In this document: in pieces, positions 49,161 to 57,431 of the stretch
Numbering within the stretch: the stretch's first letter is position 1
How the letters are laid out: each line of letters opens with the position of its first letter
Source: SHZI01 sp031395645
GTDB lineage: Bacteria > Pseudomonadota > Gammaproteobacteria > Steroidobacterales > GCA-2729495
DNA length: 64,000 nucleotides
Direction of reading: 5' to 3'
Assembly: GCA_031395645.1 (NCBI GenBank)
Contig: JANNJM010000098.1
Location: 1-64,000 of the forward strand
Made by a program: the position numbers and the translations under genes
The notes under the pieces: generated by a model
The model's database searches: none
Seen by the model: the letters and a program-made list of their open reading frames with translations, nothing else
Told to the model about the DNA's origin: nothing

Positions 49161-50138
49161 ATGCGCATTCTGCTCGCTCCGATGGAGGGCCTCCTCGACC
49201 ACCTCCTGCGCGACACGCTGACGCGCCTGGACAGTGCCGCGGACGTCGGCAGCGGCATCGATGCCTGCGTTACCGAATTCATTCGCATTACCAACACATT
49301 GCTACCTGCCCACAGGCTCTATCGCGTCGTTCCGGAGCTCCGGCACGGGGGGCGCACGCCGTCAGGCGTACCGGTGCGCGTGCAACTGCTGGGTTCAGAT
49401 CCGGGGTGCCTGGCGGAAAACGCCGCCCACTTAGCGACACTCGGCGCGTTAGGCGTCGACCTCAACTTTGGCTGCCCGACCAAGCTCGTCAATCGCCACG
49501 GCGGGGGCGCGGCGCTGCTCCGGGACCCCGACCTGATGCGGAACATCGTCCGGGCCGTGCGCCAGGCCGTGCCCGCCGGGATACCCGTTACCGCAAAAAT
49601 GCGCCTGGGCTACGACACACCTGACCGGGCGCTGGAGTGTGCCGCGGCACTGGTCGATGGCGGCGCTGCCGAAATCGTCGTGCACGCCCGTACCCGGACG
49701 GACGGCTACCGGCCGCCGGCGTACTGGGAGTGGATTGCCAGGATTCGCGAGCACGTGGCCATTCCCGTCATAGCCAATGGCGAAATCTGGAACGTCGACG
49801 ATGCGCGTCGCTGCCGCGCGATCTCCGGCTGCGACGACCTGATGCTGGGCCGCGGTGTGGTGGCCAATCCGGCGTTGGCGCTGATGATCCGCGGTGACCG
49901 GGAGGCGGGCTTCCCGTGGCCTGAGATGTGGCAGATGCTGCGGCACTTCTGGGTCGCGATCGAGCTGCACGTCCCCACGCGCTTTCGCCACGGTCGCCTG
50001 AAGCAGTGGCTGCTGCATCTGGGCCGGCACTATCCCGAGGCGGAGGAGCCGTTCGACCGGATTCGGCGTCTCGTCAGGCCGGATGACATTGACAGGGCGC
50101 TCTTCCTGGTGCGCGACATTCGTCCCGTGAACCTCTAG
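49161..50138 (+). CDS. dusC: tRNA-dihydrouridine(16) synthase
   Basis: DusC reduces U16 in the D-loop of tRNAs using FMN and NADPH. The 325-residue protein starts with LLAPMEGLLDHLLRDTLTRL, has the FMN-site LNFGCPTKLVNRHGGGAALL with the catalytic cysteine, VTAKMRLGYD, VVHARTRTDGYRPPAYWEWI and GRGVVANPALAL. These features place it in the DusC rather than DusA or DusB group. It diverges from the PhoX-like gene and converges with the ATP-grasp cluster (26 nt). Confidence 0.95.
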   Translation: MRILLAPMEGLLDHLLRDTLTRLDSAADVGSGIDACVTEFIRITNTLLPAHRLYRVVPELRHGGRTPSGVPVRVQLLGSDPGCLAENAAHLATLGALGVDLNFGCPTKLVNRHGGGAALLRDPDLMRNIVRAVRQAVPAGIPVTAKMRLGYDTPDRALECAAALVDGGAAEIVVHARTRTDGYRPPAYWEWIARIREHVAIPVIANGEIWNVDDARRCRAISGCDDLMLGRGVVANPALALMIRGDREAGFPWPEMWQMLRHFWVAIELHVPTRFRHGRLKQWLLHLGRHYPEAEEPFDRIRRLVRPDDIDRALFLVRDIRPVNL

Positions 50139-50163
50139 GCGATTGCCGGCTGCAGGGCGCCAG

Positions 50164-52107
50164 CTATGACCTGGCAATCAGCGCCCCGCCATTGTGTGCG
50201 CCGTTATTCCCCGCCGCCAGCAGCGGCCCCGCAGTCGGCATCGGGACATTCGGGCGATAGCGCTGTCGCGCCAGGTTGATGATCCGGTTGAGCAGTTCGG
50301 GAAAGGCCAGGCCGGCAGCCTCGGCCGCCATGGAGAAGGATTCGCCTTCTGCGAGGACCCCATCAACCTCGACTTCGAGGACGAGGGGCTCACCAAAGGG
50401 CGAAAGGCGGATATTGACGACGGCATAGTCGCGGCACGCGCAGGCCCGAAACGCCTCGAGCGCGGCGGAGCGTACGGACTTCTCGAACTCTGGCCTGAGC
50501 ACGGCAGGGCATGCCTTTCCCTGCCTGTTGGGCAGGACTTCCACCAGCGGAAGGCAATCGGCAGCAGCGTTGCCAAGGATCGCGACGTCGAATTCGCGGC
50601 CCTCCACATACGGTTCGACTACGGCGTCCTGATCATTGCTGGCGGCCACCACACGCAGTGTCGTATCCAGTTGCTCCCGGTCGCGGGCGATTCGCAGCTT
50701 GTAGTGCGTCGCTATGCGCGGCTTCACGACTACGGGGTACGTCAGCCCTCTGTACTCGTCCCTGGAGCCGCCGAAAACGCGACCATCCGGCGTTGCTATG
50801 CCAGCCACACGCAGCAGGACTTTTGTCACCACCCGGTCCATGGAAACAATCAGGCCGCGCTGTGCCGGGCCGGTGTATGGGATGCCGGACATTTCCAGCA
50901 TCGCAGGGACGTGAGCGGCCGACGCGTCGCCCTGGATTCCGTGCGAAAGGTTGAGCACGATGCCACCGGGTTGCTGGTTCATTGGGTCTGGCGGCATGAA
51001 GTTACTGAGCTTGGACAGAAGTGCCATGTCGCCTTCAAAGACCTCCACCGTATGCCCGCTCTTGCGCAGGCTGTCCGCGATTCTCCGCACGGTTCGTCGT
51101 CGGTAGCCGCCACTGCTTGGCAAACCCAGCCGACCAATGACCCCGTTGTTCCGGTAGTTCCTGACGACCGCGATACGCAGGGCCGCCGTTGTCGAATGCA
51201 GCCGCGGCAAGGCAATGTCAGCAAGTCTCGCATCCCAGTCCTGGAGCAAGCGCAGGTCCAGGAATTCCGAAATCAGGATGATGCCAATTAGCTGCGTCAG
51301 GACCAGTTCCGGGAATGCGATGGCGATATCCCGCAGGAGCGGGATCTGGCTGATGACGGTCAGCACGAGAGCGATGCCAATTGTCGCCACCATGCGCGAG
51401 AGTGCGCTCAGGCCGCTTTCCTGATCCATGGTCTTCGCGATGTCCTCAGCCACGAGGCCCAGCACAATGACCGGAAAGAATGCGACTCCCCAGAGCAGGT
51501 CAGAATTCAGCACTGGGGCAACGAGAAGCACGCAGAGCAGCAACAGGACCGCTATGCTCATCAATACAGCCACGCGGGCGAAATACGTCAGCCGCATGGC
51601 AACAAGCCCCGGCCGGATGACGATCACCAGCGTCACCATCGCGGCGATGAGCAGCAGGGAGGGCAGCAGCCCGCTCTGCTGGAATCCGACCGAGATAAGG
51701 ATCGATCGAAAGCCGATCAGGCGTAGCCCCAGTGTCATGCGTGCGAGGGCAATCAGGACGGCACCGGTCGGCAGAAACAGCAGGTAGAGGATACGATCGC
51801 GATCGGCTGGAGGAATACTCTGCAATGACAGTATGCGGCTGAGTTCGTGGCCGATCGACGGCAGTAGCGTGCCGCTCATGCCCGGGCTGAGGATGCCGGG
51901 CAGTGCCAGGGTGCGCAGGGCCACGCTGATCAGCGGGAGCAGAGCGAGCGCCAGCAACAGGAACAGTTCGCCCCGGGACAGGTTGCCCTTGGGCCGCAAC
52001 CAGGAAGTGGTCGGGGCGGGCACGGGCATTGCTGCCATGTAGGCACGAAATTCCCCAGCCCTGTCGGCCGCTGTCCGGCGGAACTGGACCCAGCCGTGGG
52101 GCTGCAT
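50164..52107 (-). CDS. 7TM_transglut membrane domain fused to an ATP-grasp ligase
   Basis: The protein (647 residues from ATG 52107) has about seven membrane helices (residues 45-295) that match the 7TM_transglut/UUP1 domain: LGLRLIGFRSILISVGFQQS, FFPVIVLGLVAEDI, NPLLR-like IPLLRDIAIAFPEL. A D-Ala-D-Ala-ligase-type ATP-grasp domain follows (310-625): MLEMSGIPYTGP, VVVKPR (Lys462), EPYVEGREFDVAI. The metal-binding end reads NIRLSPFGEPLVLEVEV, so the usual RxD...EVN reads N and E at the D and N positions (N about 565, E580). It is the last gene of an overlapping four-gene set. It probably ligates an amino acid at the inner membrane. Confidence 0.85.
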   Translation of the reverse strand: MQPHGWVQFRRTAADRAGEFRAYMAAMPVPAPTTSWLRPKGNLSRGELFLLLALALLPLISVALRTLALPGILSPGMSGTLLPSIGHELSRILSLQSIPPADRDRILYLLFLPTGAVLIALARMTLGLRLIGFRSILISVGFQQSGLLPSLLLIAAMVTLVIVIRPGLVAMRLTYFARVAVLMSIAVLLLLCVLLVAPVLNSDLLWGVAFFPVIVLGLVAEDIAKTMDQESGLSALSRMVATIGIALVLTVISQIPLLRDIAIAFPELVLTQLIGIILISEFLDLRLLQDWDARLADIALPRLHSTTAALRIAVVRNYRNNGVIGRLGLPSSGGYRRRTVRRIADSLRKSGHTVEVFEGDMALLSKLSNFMPPDPMNQQPGGIVLNLSHGIQGDASAAHVPAMLEMSGIPYTGPAQRGLIVSMDRVVTKVLLRVAGIATPDGRVFGGSRDEYRGLTYPVVVKPRIATHYKLRIARDREQLDTTLRVVAASNDQDAVVEPYVEGREFDVAILGNAAADCLPLVEVLPNRQGKACPAVLRPEFEKSVRSAALEAFRACACRDYAVVNIRLSPFGEPLVLEVEVDGVLAEGESFSMAAEAAGLAFPELLNRIINLARQRYRPNVPMPTAGPLLAAGNNGAHNGGALIARS

Positions 52108-52108
52108 C

Positions 52109-54187
52109 CTATTGGGCCTTCTTGCGAATTCCAACCACGGCAGACAGGCCCGGAAACAGGCCTTCCGCCGGCTCGTCGAGTCGAATGCGGGCACTGATCA
52201 GCGGGGTGCCCCGCATTCGGTCCCCTCTGGCCTGGGGAACCGCAGAGTTGGGCAGCTCCAGGTCAGTGGACGCCCCGAGTGATTCCACGACCCCCGAGAA
52301 CTCACGATCGGGATAGGAGGTGAACGTTACGACCGCCTGACTGCCAATCCGGACATCGGCCAGCTCATCTTCATCGAGCCAGGCTTCAACCCAGATCTCC
52401 TCGCCGATCCTCAGGGAAATAATCGGCTGACCGACAGTGGTAGACCCGCCCGGCTGGACGATGCGCCGCACAACGGCGCCGGTGTCCGGTGCACGAATGA
52501 TCGTGCCTTCGAGATTGGCCTCGGCCGCGGAGACATCAGCCCGCAAGGCGGCAATCTCGGACTCGAGCACCGCAATCCGTTTCTCCCGGACCGTCAGCCC
52601 CTGCGCTGCCACACGGGCGAGATCTTCCCCAGCACCCGCGGCCGAGGCCTCGGCCCGCGAGGCTGAGACGAGAGCGCGGGCCGTGCGCAGCTCGTTTTCT
52701 GCGGTCCGGAGCCGTTCTGCAGGCACCAGGCCCCGGGCAACCAGGGATTTTTGCAGCTCCACCTGGCGCTGGGCCTCCTCGGCCCGACTCTCCTCGGCCT
52801 GCACTCCGGCGCGCGCAGCAGAAAGGCCTGCAGACACTTCCCTGAGGGAACCGGACAGGCGTTGCCGCTCGTTTTCAATGGCGAGGCGCTCCACTTCCAG
52901 CTTCTGAATAGCCCGTTCGAGCTGCGACTCCGCTTGCCGGGCCTTAGCCCTGAAGTTGCTGTCTTCGATACGCGCCACGACCTGACCCGCGCTGACCAGA
53001 TCGCCCGCGTCCACCTCGACGCTCGCCACCACACCGTCTACGCGGGCGCCGACATCTGCGATGTGGCTCCTGACCACAGCGTCCCGCGATATCACGTGGG
53101 TTGATCGATAGTTGATCCACAGGCCCAGGGGCAGAAGGACTGCAACGAGCCCTGCCAGCAGCAGGCTGCGCGATGCGATATGCCGCCAGCGCGGCGGAGG
53201 AGGCGCTAACGCAGATTCGAAATCCGCGTCGGTGGCGCCCCGGAGAACCATTGAACCGCCCGGATCCGGCAGACGATCAGGCAAGCCGGCCGGGGGGTGC
53301 ACCACCGGGAGTCCGAATATCGGACCCGGCAGCGCCGCAAACACCCGATCGGGGAGCGACCCCCGTTCCACAAAGGCGTCGAACGACTCGAAGGGTCCCG
53401 GGATCTCCCGGTAGGAAACCAGTGACTTGAGCTGGCACGCGGCAGCAGCGGCCCGCATCGCCGCGACCCAGCTACGGCCCCTTTCTGACTGAGGTGCCCC
53501 GGAAGAGCTGACCGCCTGGACGCGGCGCCGCGGCCTTCTCTCATCGCCATCCCCGACTCCTTCGAGAACCGTCATTGGCACGCGCAGGAACTGATCGGGT
53601 TTGAAATGCAGATTCGATCGCTTGGGGTCGGGCCCAATTCCCTGCGGAAAGCGTTTGTCCGGATTGGGAAAGGTATAGGTCCCCGGGGATGCAATGACGA
53701 CGCCTGCCACACGCTCCGGGTGAGCCATGGCGTACCGCATCGCAAAGCGGCCGCCGGCCGCGTAGCCGAACAGATAGATCTGATTGGCCGGCGCGTTTGC
53801 CAGGGTCGCGACTTCCTCGAGAATGTCGTCCAGCGCCTCGTCTGCGCGCTTGCCCCGGTCGAGGGCGTATCGGCTCCTACCCAGCCTCTGGTAGTTCGGA
53901 TACCGATTTACGGCAAAGTGCGGAGCAACCAGCGTTGCGCCGAAGCGATCACAGACATCAGTGAATGCGCTGGCTTGCGCACGGGCGTTCCGGGAGATGT
54001 CGTGCACCGCCACGAACAGGGGGCCGGCCGTTCCATCCAGGCTGGATCGATAGATGAAGTAGTCCAGTTCCGAACCGTCCTGAAGCTGCCGATGGAGGAT
54101 CTGCTTCTCGACTGGCGGAGAGCTCTCATCGATATCCTCAGCGTTGAGAAGGGGGCCCTGGGAATTCAAGTCTTCACCTGCTGTCAA
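52109..54187 (-). CDS. Pseudo-alpha/beta-hydrolase fused to an HlyD-type membrane adaptor
   Basis: This 692-residue protein has an N-terminal alpha/beta hydrolase domain (about 30-290), a membrane helix (about 339-358) and an HlyD/EmrA-type periplasmic part with barrel-sandwich (ARVDGVVASVEVDAGDLVSAG), a long coiled coil (400-560) and the second half lipoyl motif (IIRAPDTGAVVRRI). The hydrolase nucleophile elbow reads GYAAG at 141-145, with Ala143 in place of Ser. The histidine region reads GPFESF where the paralogue next door has CGHSLR. So the domain cannot be a normal esterase and is likely a binding module. It overlaps the paralogue by ATGA and precedes the ATP-grasp gene by one base. Confidence 0.88.
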   Translation of the reverse strand: MTAGEDLNSQGPLLNAEDIDESSPPVEKQILHRQLQDGSELDYFIYRSSLDGTAGPLFVAVHDISRNARAQASAFTDVCDRFGATLVAPHFAVNRYPNYQRLGRSRYALDRGKRADEALDDILEEVATLANAPANQIYLFGYAAGGRFAMRYAMAHPERVAGVVIASPGTYTFPNPDKRFPQGIGPDPKRSNLHFKPDQFLRVPMTVLEGVGDGDERRPRRRVQAVSSSGAPQSERGRSWVAAMRAAAAACQLKSLVSYREIPGPFESFDAFVERGSLPDRVFAALPGPIFGLPVVHPPAGLPDRLPDPGGSMVLRGATDADFESALAPPPPRWRHIASRSLLLAGLVAVLLPLGLWINYRSTHVISRDAVVRSHIADVGARVDGVVASVEVDAGDLVSAGQVVARIEDSNFRAKARQAESQLERAIQKLEVERLAIENERQRLSGSLREVSAGLSAARAGVQAEESRAEEAQRQVELQKSLVARGLVPAERLRTAENELRTARALVSASRAEASAAGAGEDLARVAAQGLTVREKRIAVLESEIAALRADVSAAEANLEGTIIRAPDTGAVVRRIVQPGGSTTVGQPIISLRIGEEIWVEAWLDEDELADVRIGSQAVVTFTSYPDREFSGVVESLGASTDLELPNSAVPQARGDRMRGTPLISARIRLDEPAEGLFPGLSAVVGIRKKAQ

Positions 54188-55029
54188 TGCGTGCTCAAGG
54201 GCGGGGCGCCGAGGAGCGCTCGAAACACCTTGTCACCCAGGCCCCCTCGCAAGATTGAACGGCGCAGCGAGTGCCCGCAGTTTTCAACCTCCTCGTAGGC
54301 GATCTTCGACTCGAGATTATGTGCAGCTGCTGCAGCCTGCATAGCGGCGACCCAGCGGCGCCCGCGCTCCACGCGGGTTGTGCCCTGCTCCCGGTCGAGA
54401 CGGTCGCTGTGTCGAAGCCCCACCTGCGAGTCGTCACTTTTCCCAACCATGACGGTCACGGGAACGTGCAGGAACTCCTCGGCATCGAACCTGACACCGG
54501 GATGCCTCCTGTTCATTCGGAGACCATACGGAAAGCGCCTCGTGGCGTCGGGAAAGGTGTACCAGCCGGCGGATGCAATGACGGCACCTGCAACGCGGTG
54601 GGGATTGGCCATCGCGTAACGGTGGGCAAACTGCGCGCCACCCGAGAAGCCGAAAAGGTAGAACCGCTCGGCGGCGGCCCCGGTGATCGCCGCCACCTCC
54701 GCAACGATCAGGTTGAGCGCCAAGTCGGCGCGTTTGCCGCGCCCCACGCGCCCAAGCCGTTGATAATCTGGATATTGCTCCACGGAAAAGATCGGCGCGA
54801 CGAGGATTGCGCCATGGGCTTCCGAATTCGCTGCGAGCAGGCGCGCTTGCTCATCGGCGTTCCGCGACTGGCCATGAATGGCCACCACCAGCGGCGCATG
54901 GTCGCCACAGGAGCGCGGAACGTGGACGAAATACTCCTGGCTGGGATCCGCCAGCAGGACACGACGCTGGAGACGCTTAGGCTTCTGCGGCGCGGTCTCG
55001 TTGATCCGGGGTACTGTCGGTGCGAGCAT
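54184..55029 (-). CDS. Cytosolic alpha/beta hydrolase, catalytically intact
   Basis: A 281-residue (from ATG 55029) esterase- or peptidase-like protein. The elbow GFSGG has Ser129, an acidic residue lies in KSDDSQ, and the histidine is in NCGHSLRR. The oxyanion region is IHGQSRNA. ATG 55029 is preceded by GGAGGA with a five-base spacer, while ATG 55041 is not, so I use 55029. There is no signal peptide. It shares HxxSRNA...QYPxYQRLGR blocks with the pseudo-hydrolase fused to HlyD downstream, which it overlaps by 4 nt. It may trim or transfer the ligase product. Confidence 0.88.
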   Translation of the reverse strand: MLAPTVPRINETAPQKPKRLQRRVLLADPSQEYFVHVPRSCGDHAPLVVAIHGQSRNADEQARLLAANSEAHGAILVAPIFSVEQYPDYQRLGRVGRGKRADLALNLIVAEVAAITGAAAERFYLFGFSGGAQFAHRYAMANPHRVAGAVIASAGWYTFPDATRRFPYGLRMNRRHPGVRFDAEEFLHVPVTVMVGKSDDSQVGLRHSDRLDREQGTTRVERGRRWVAAMQAAAAAHNLESKIAYEEVENCGHSLRRSILRGGLGDKVFRALLGAPPLSTH

Positions 55030-56146
55030 CGGTTCCTCCATGAATTATTCTAAGTTTTCTGGCCCCGGACAAAATGCTTCGGGCGACGTGCGGCTGCTCC
55101 AGGTCCTCGCGCGTGTAAGTCCGCATACCAGTTGCCTTCGTAGCCTCAAGGCGCTGCAGCGGTGCAGCGGTCATGAGCCCGCCGAGCCCGGCGATCGCAA
55201 GCTTTCGCTGGGTGAGCCAGTTGCAGCCGGCAACCGCACCCATCGCATCGCCAGCGGCGAAGAAAACACCCGAAACGATTGACCGAAAGACCGGAGACTC
55301 GATCAACGCGGCTGTTTCAACCTGCAGGATTCCGTCGGCGATCTCGAGCACGATGGCATCAACGCCTGCTCTGTCCAGATGCGCCACGAGGGTGATCAGA
55401 ATTCGTTCCAGATCAGGCAATGCCAGGAGATACGTCGACACGGCGCCCGCGTCCGTGAAGTCCAGAACTGGATCCGCGCCAGCATCCATCAACAGAAAAG
55501 TATCTCCGCCCGCACCCGTGCCCGTGATCTTCGCGTAGCCGGCACGCAGGCCGGCACGAACCATTCCGCGGATCAGAAATGCTGCCGAAGAGGTCTTGCC
55601 AGAGTCCATGGCCGTGCCGACGACCGCAATCGTCGTCGGATGCGGCGCAACCAGCGTCTCGATGGGTTCAATAGCATAATCCCGCAGGTTCGCGGGCTCG
55701 CCGTCTGCCCGGAGCAGCAGTCCAATCGGGGTAATCAGCGTTGGCCCCCTGCCATCGATCTGGGCGTGCCAGGAGACTGCCTTCGAGGCCACGCCGCCGC
55801 CAGCTACCAGATGGCAGGGCCCGAGGGTTTTCGGTATCACGGCCTCGAACTGATTGGGTGCGTACCGGTTGCCATAGGCAACGACGATCTCGTCGCCGGG
55901 AAAGAGAGTCTTCTTGCGACCGTTGCATAACTGAAGCCCGCGATGGAAGCCAAGGGCGTCAATCCTGGCCAGCACGAGGTCTCCCGGCCGCGGCGGCGTG
56001 GCCTGGTGGCTGATCCTGAATGGGTGTTCGCGCGGCACGCGCCGGGTGGTAAAGGCCCAGGACGCCCGCTGCAGCCGGTCGGCAACCACTCGGGGCTGTT
56101 CGCGGGGGAGTGCTGTAATGTTATCCGGAGGCTGGCCGGTGCTCAT
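54977..56146 (-). CDS. P-loop NTPase of BioD/DUF1611 type with N-terminal beta domain
   Basis: The product (389 residues from ATG 56146) has an N-terminal beta-rich domain (about 45-160; PGDLVLARIDALGFH, LFPGDEIVVAYGNRYAPNQFEA) and a SIMIBI-class P-loop domain with Walker A GTAMDSGKTSSAA (177-189), as in dethiobiotin synthetase, CobB and DUF1611/DgcN proteins. DAIVLEIADGILQVETAALI resembles the Walker B region. DUF1611 proteins include D-glutamate N-acetyltransferase subunits. The exact role here is unknown. It is first in the four-gene operon and overlaps the hydrolase by 53 nt. No clear ribosome site precedes ATG 56146; an in-frame extension to 56245 exists. Confidence 0.78.
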   Translation of the reverse strand: MSTGQPPDNITALPREQPRVVADRLQRASWAFTTRRVPREHPFRISHQATPPRPGDLVLARIDALGFHRGLQLCNGRKKTLFPGDEIVVAYGNRYAPNQFEAVIPKTLGPCHLVAGGGVASKAVSWHAQIDGRGPTLITPIGLLLRADGEPANLRDYAIEPIETLVAPHPTTIAVVGTAMDSGKTSSAAFLIRGMVRAGLRAGYAKITGTGAGGDTFLLMDAGADPVLDFTDAGAVSTYLLALPDLERILITLVAHLDRAGVDAIVLEIADGILQVETAALIESPVFRSIVSGVFFAAGDAMGAVAGCNWLTQRKLAIAGLGGLMTAAPLQRLEATKATGMRTYTREDLEQPHVARSILSGARKLRIIHGGTDARTDSTPDQRDRAAEA

Positions 56147-56384
56147 GGGAAAGGAAATCCATCCGTTGTTGTACTTGTTATCGCGCGCTCGGACAGCCTT
56201 ACCGCGGTCAGCTCGACGGAAAGGCTGCGTCCGGCACGGCGGCAAACCAAGCCTAAGCGGCCAGTCTCACCATTGTATTATTTTGGGCAACTATTCCCAA
56301 TAGCGAGCACCGACAAGATGACAGCTCCGCGTGCAGTTGCTGTACCCATTAAACATAATTACCACGCAAGTATTCAGGCCAGCG

Positions 56385-57431
56385 ATGAGAGTCATTCGAG
56401 CTAGTTGCCAGCCTCGAAGTGTCGGCCGGTTGCGCACAGGAACGCACACGACCGGCATCCGCCTGTTGCTGGCCGTCATCGCGCTGTCGCTGGCCGGTCC
56501 TGCCTGGGCCCGAAGCAAGTCGTGTACCACGGCAACCCGCTGCCGTGACGCACTAATCCTCAGCACTGGCGGAAGCATCCCTTACTACGCGTCGCTGCCC
56601 CTGGTCCGGAACGATCTGATCCATCGGGCCGTGCTCGTCGTACACGGCAACCAGCGGGATGCGGGCCGCTACTATGACCGCGCTGTCGCCGCCACCATAG
56701 CCGCTCAGCGATTTCGTGATGTGCTCGTGCTGGCGCCCAACTTCCGCACTCTCGAAGACCACCCGGCGCCAGGTGAACACTATTGGAGTTCCCAGGGCTG
56801 GAAGATTGGAGACAAGTCGCGGGATCCGGGACGGATCAGCTCATTCAGGGTAATGAACGAGTTGCTGGCGATGGTGTGCTCGAAGGACCCCGAAATGTTC
56901 CCGAACCTCGACACCGTGGTCATTGTCGGCCACTCGGCAGGAGGCCAGTTCGTCAGCCGCTACGTCGCTGGCGGCGCGGGGTGCCCCAATAGTGCGGTCG
57001 AGGTGCGCTACGTCGTCATGAATCCATCCAGCTATCTGTACGTGGACGGCCGGCGCAAGTCGGCCGTCACGTGGCGATTCGAGAGCGGCTCTCCAGGCTG
57101 CCAGCACTACGATGAGTACAAATACGGGCTGAATGACCTCAACTCGCACATGCGACACGTGGGCGTGGCGCGGCTTCGAACCCAGTTGTTCACGCGCCGC
57201 ACCTACTATCTCGCCGGCACGAAGGATGTCGGCACCGGTGGCAGCCTGGACACCCGTTGCGAGGCGAACCTGCAGGGCCCGAATCGCCTTGCTCGCTTCG
57301 AGAACTATCGGGAATACACGCGCCTCTTCGGGGACTGGACCGGCGCCGTATTTGTTTCGGTTCCCGGAGTCGGGCACGAGGGCGGCAAGATGCTGGCGAG
57401 CGACAGCGTACGCCGGATCATGTTTCGCTGA
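56385..57431 (+). CDS. Secreted alpha/beta hydrolase
   Basis: The protein (348 residues from ATG 56385) has a signal peptide (hydrophobic LLLAVIALSLAGPAWA, cleavage after WARS region). The nucleophile elbow is GHSAG (Ser184), the oxyanion segment is VVHGNQRDAGRYYDR, and the catalytic histidine is probably in VPGVGHEGGKML near the end. Four to six cysteines suggest disulfides. It resembles the two cytosolic hydrolase domains nearby in overall layout but acts in the periplasm or outside. It is divergent from the four-gene operon (238-nt spacer) and its end overlaps the convergent ATP-grasp gene by 14 nt. Confidence 0.86.
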   Translation: MRVIRASCQPRSVGRLRTGTHTTGIRLLLAVIALSLAGPAWARSKSCTTATRCRDALILSTGGSIPYYASLPLVRNDLIHRAVLVVHGNQRDAGRYYDRAVAATIAAQRFRDVLVLAPNFRTLEDHPAPGEHYWSSQGWKIGDKSRDPGRISSFRVMNELLAMVCSKDPEMFPNLDTVVIVGHSAGGQFVSRYVAGGAGCPNSAVEVRYVVMNPSSYLYVDGRRKSAVTWRFESGSPGCQHYDEYKYGLNDLNSHMRHVGVARLRTQLFTRRTYYLAGTKDVGTGGSLDTRCEANLQGPNRLARFENYREYTRLFGDWTGAVFVSVPGVGHEGGKMLASDSVRRIMFR

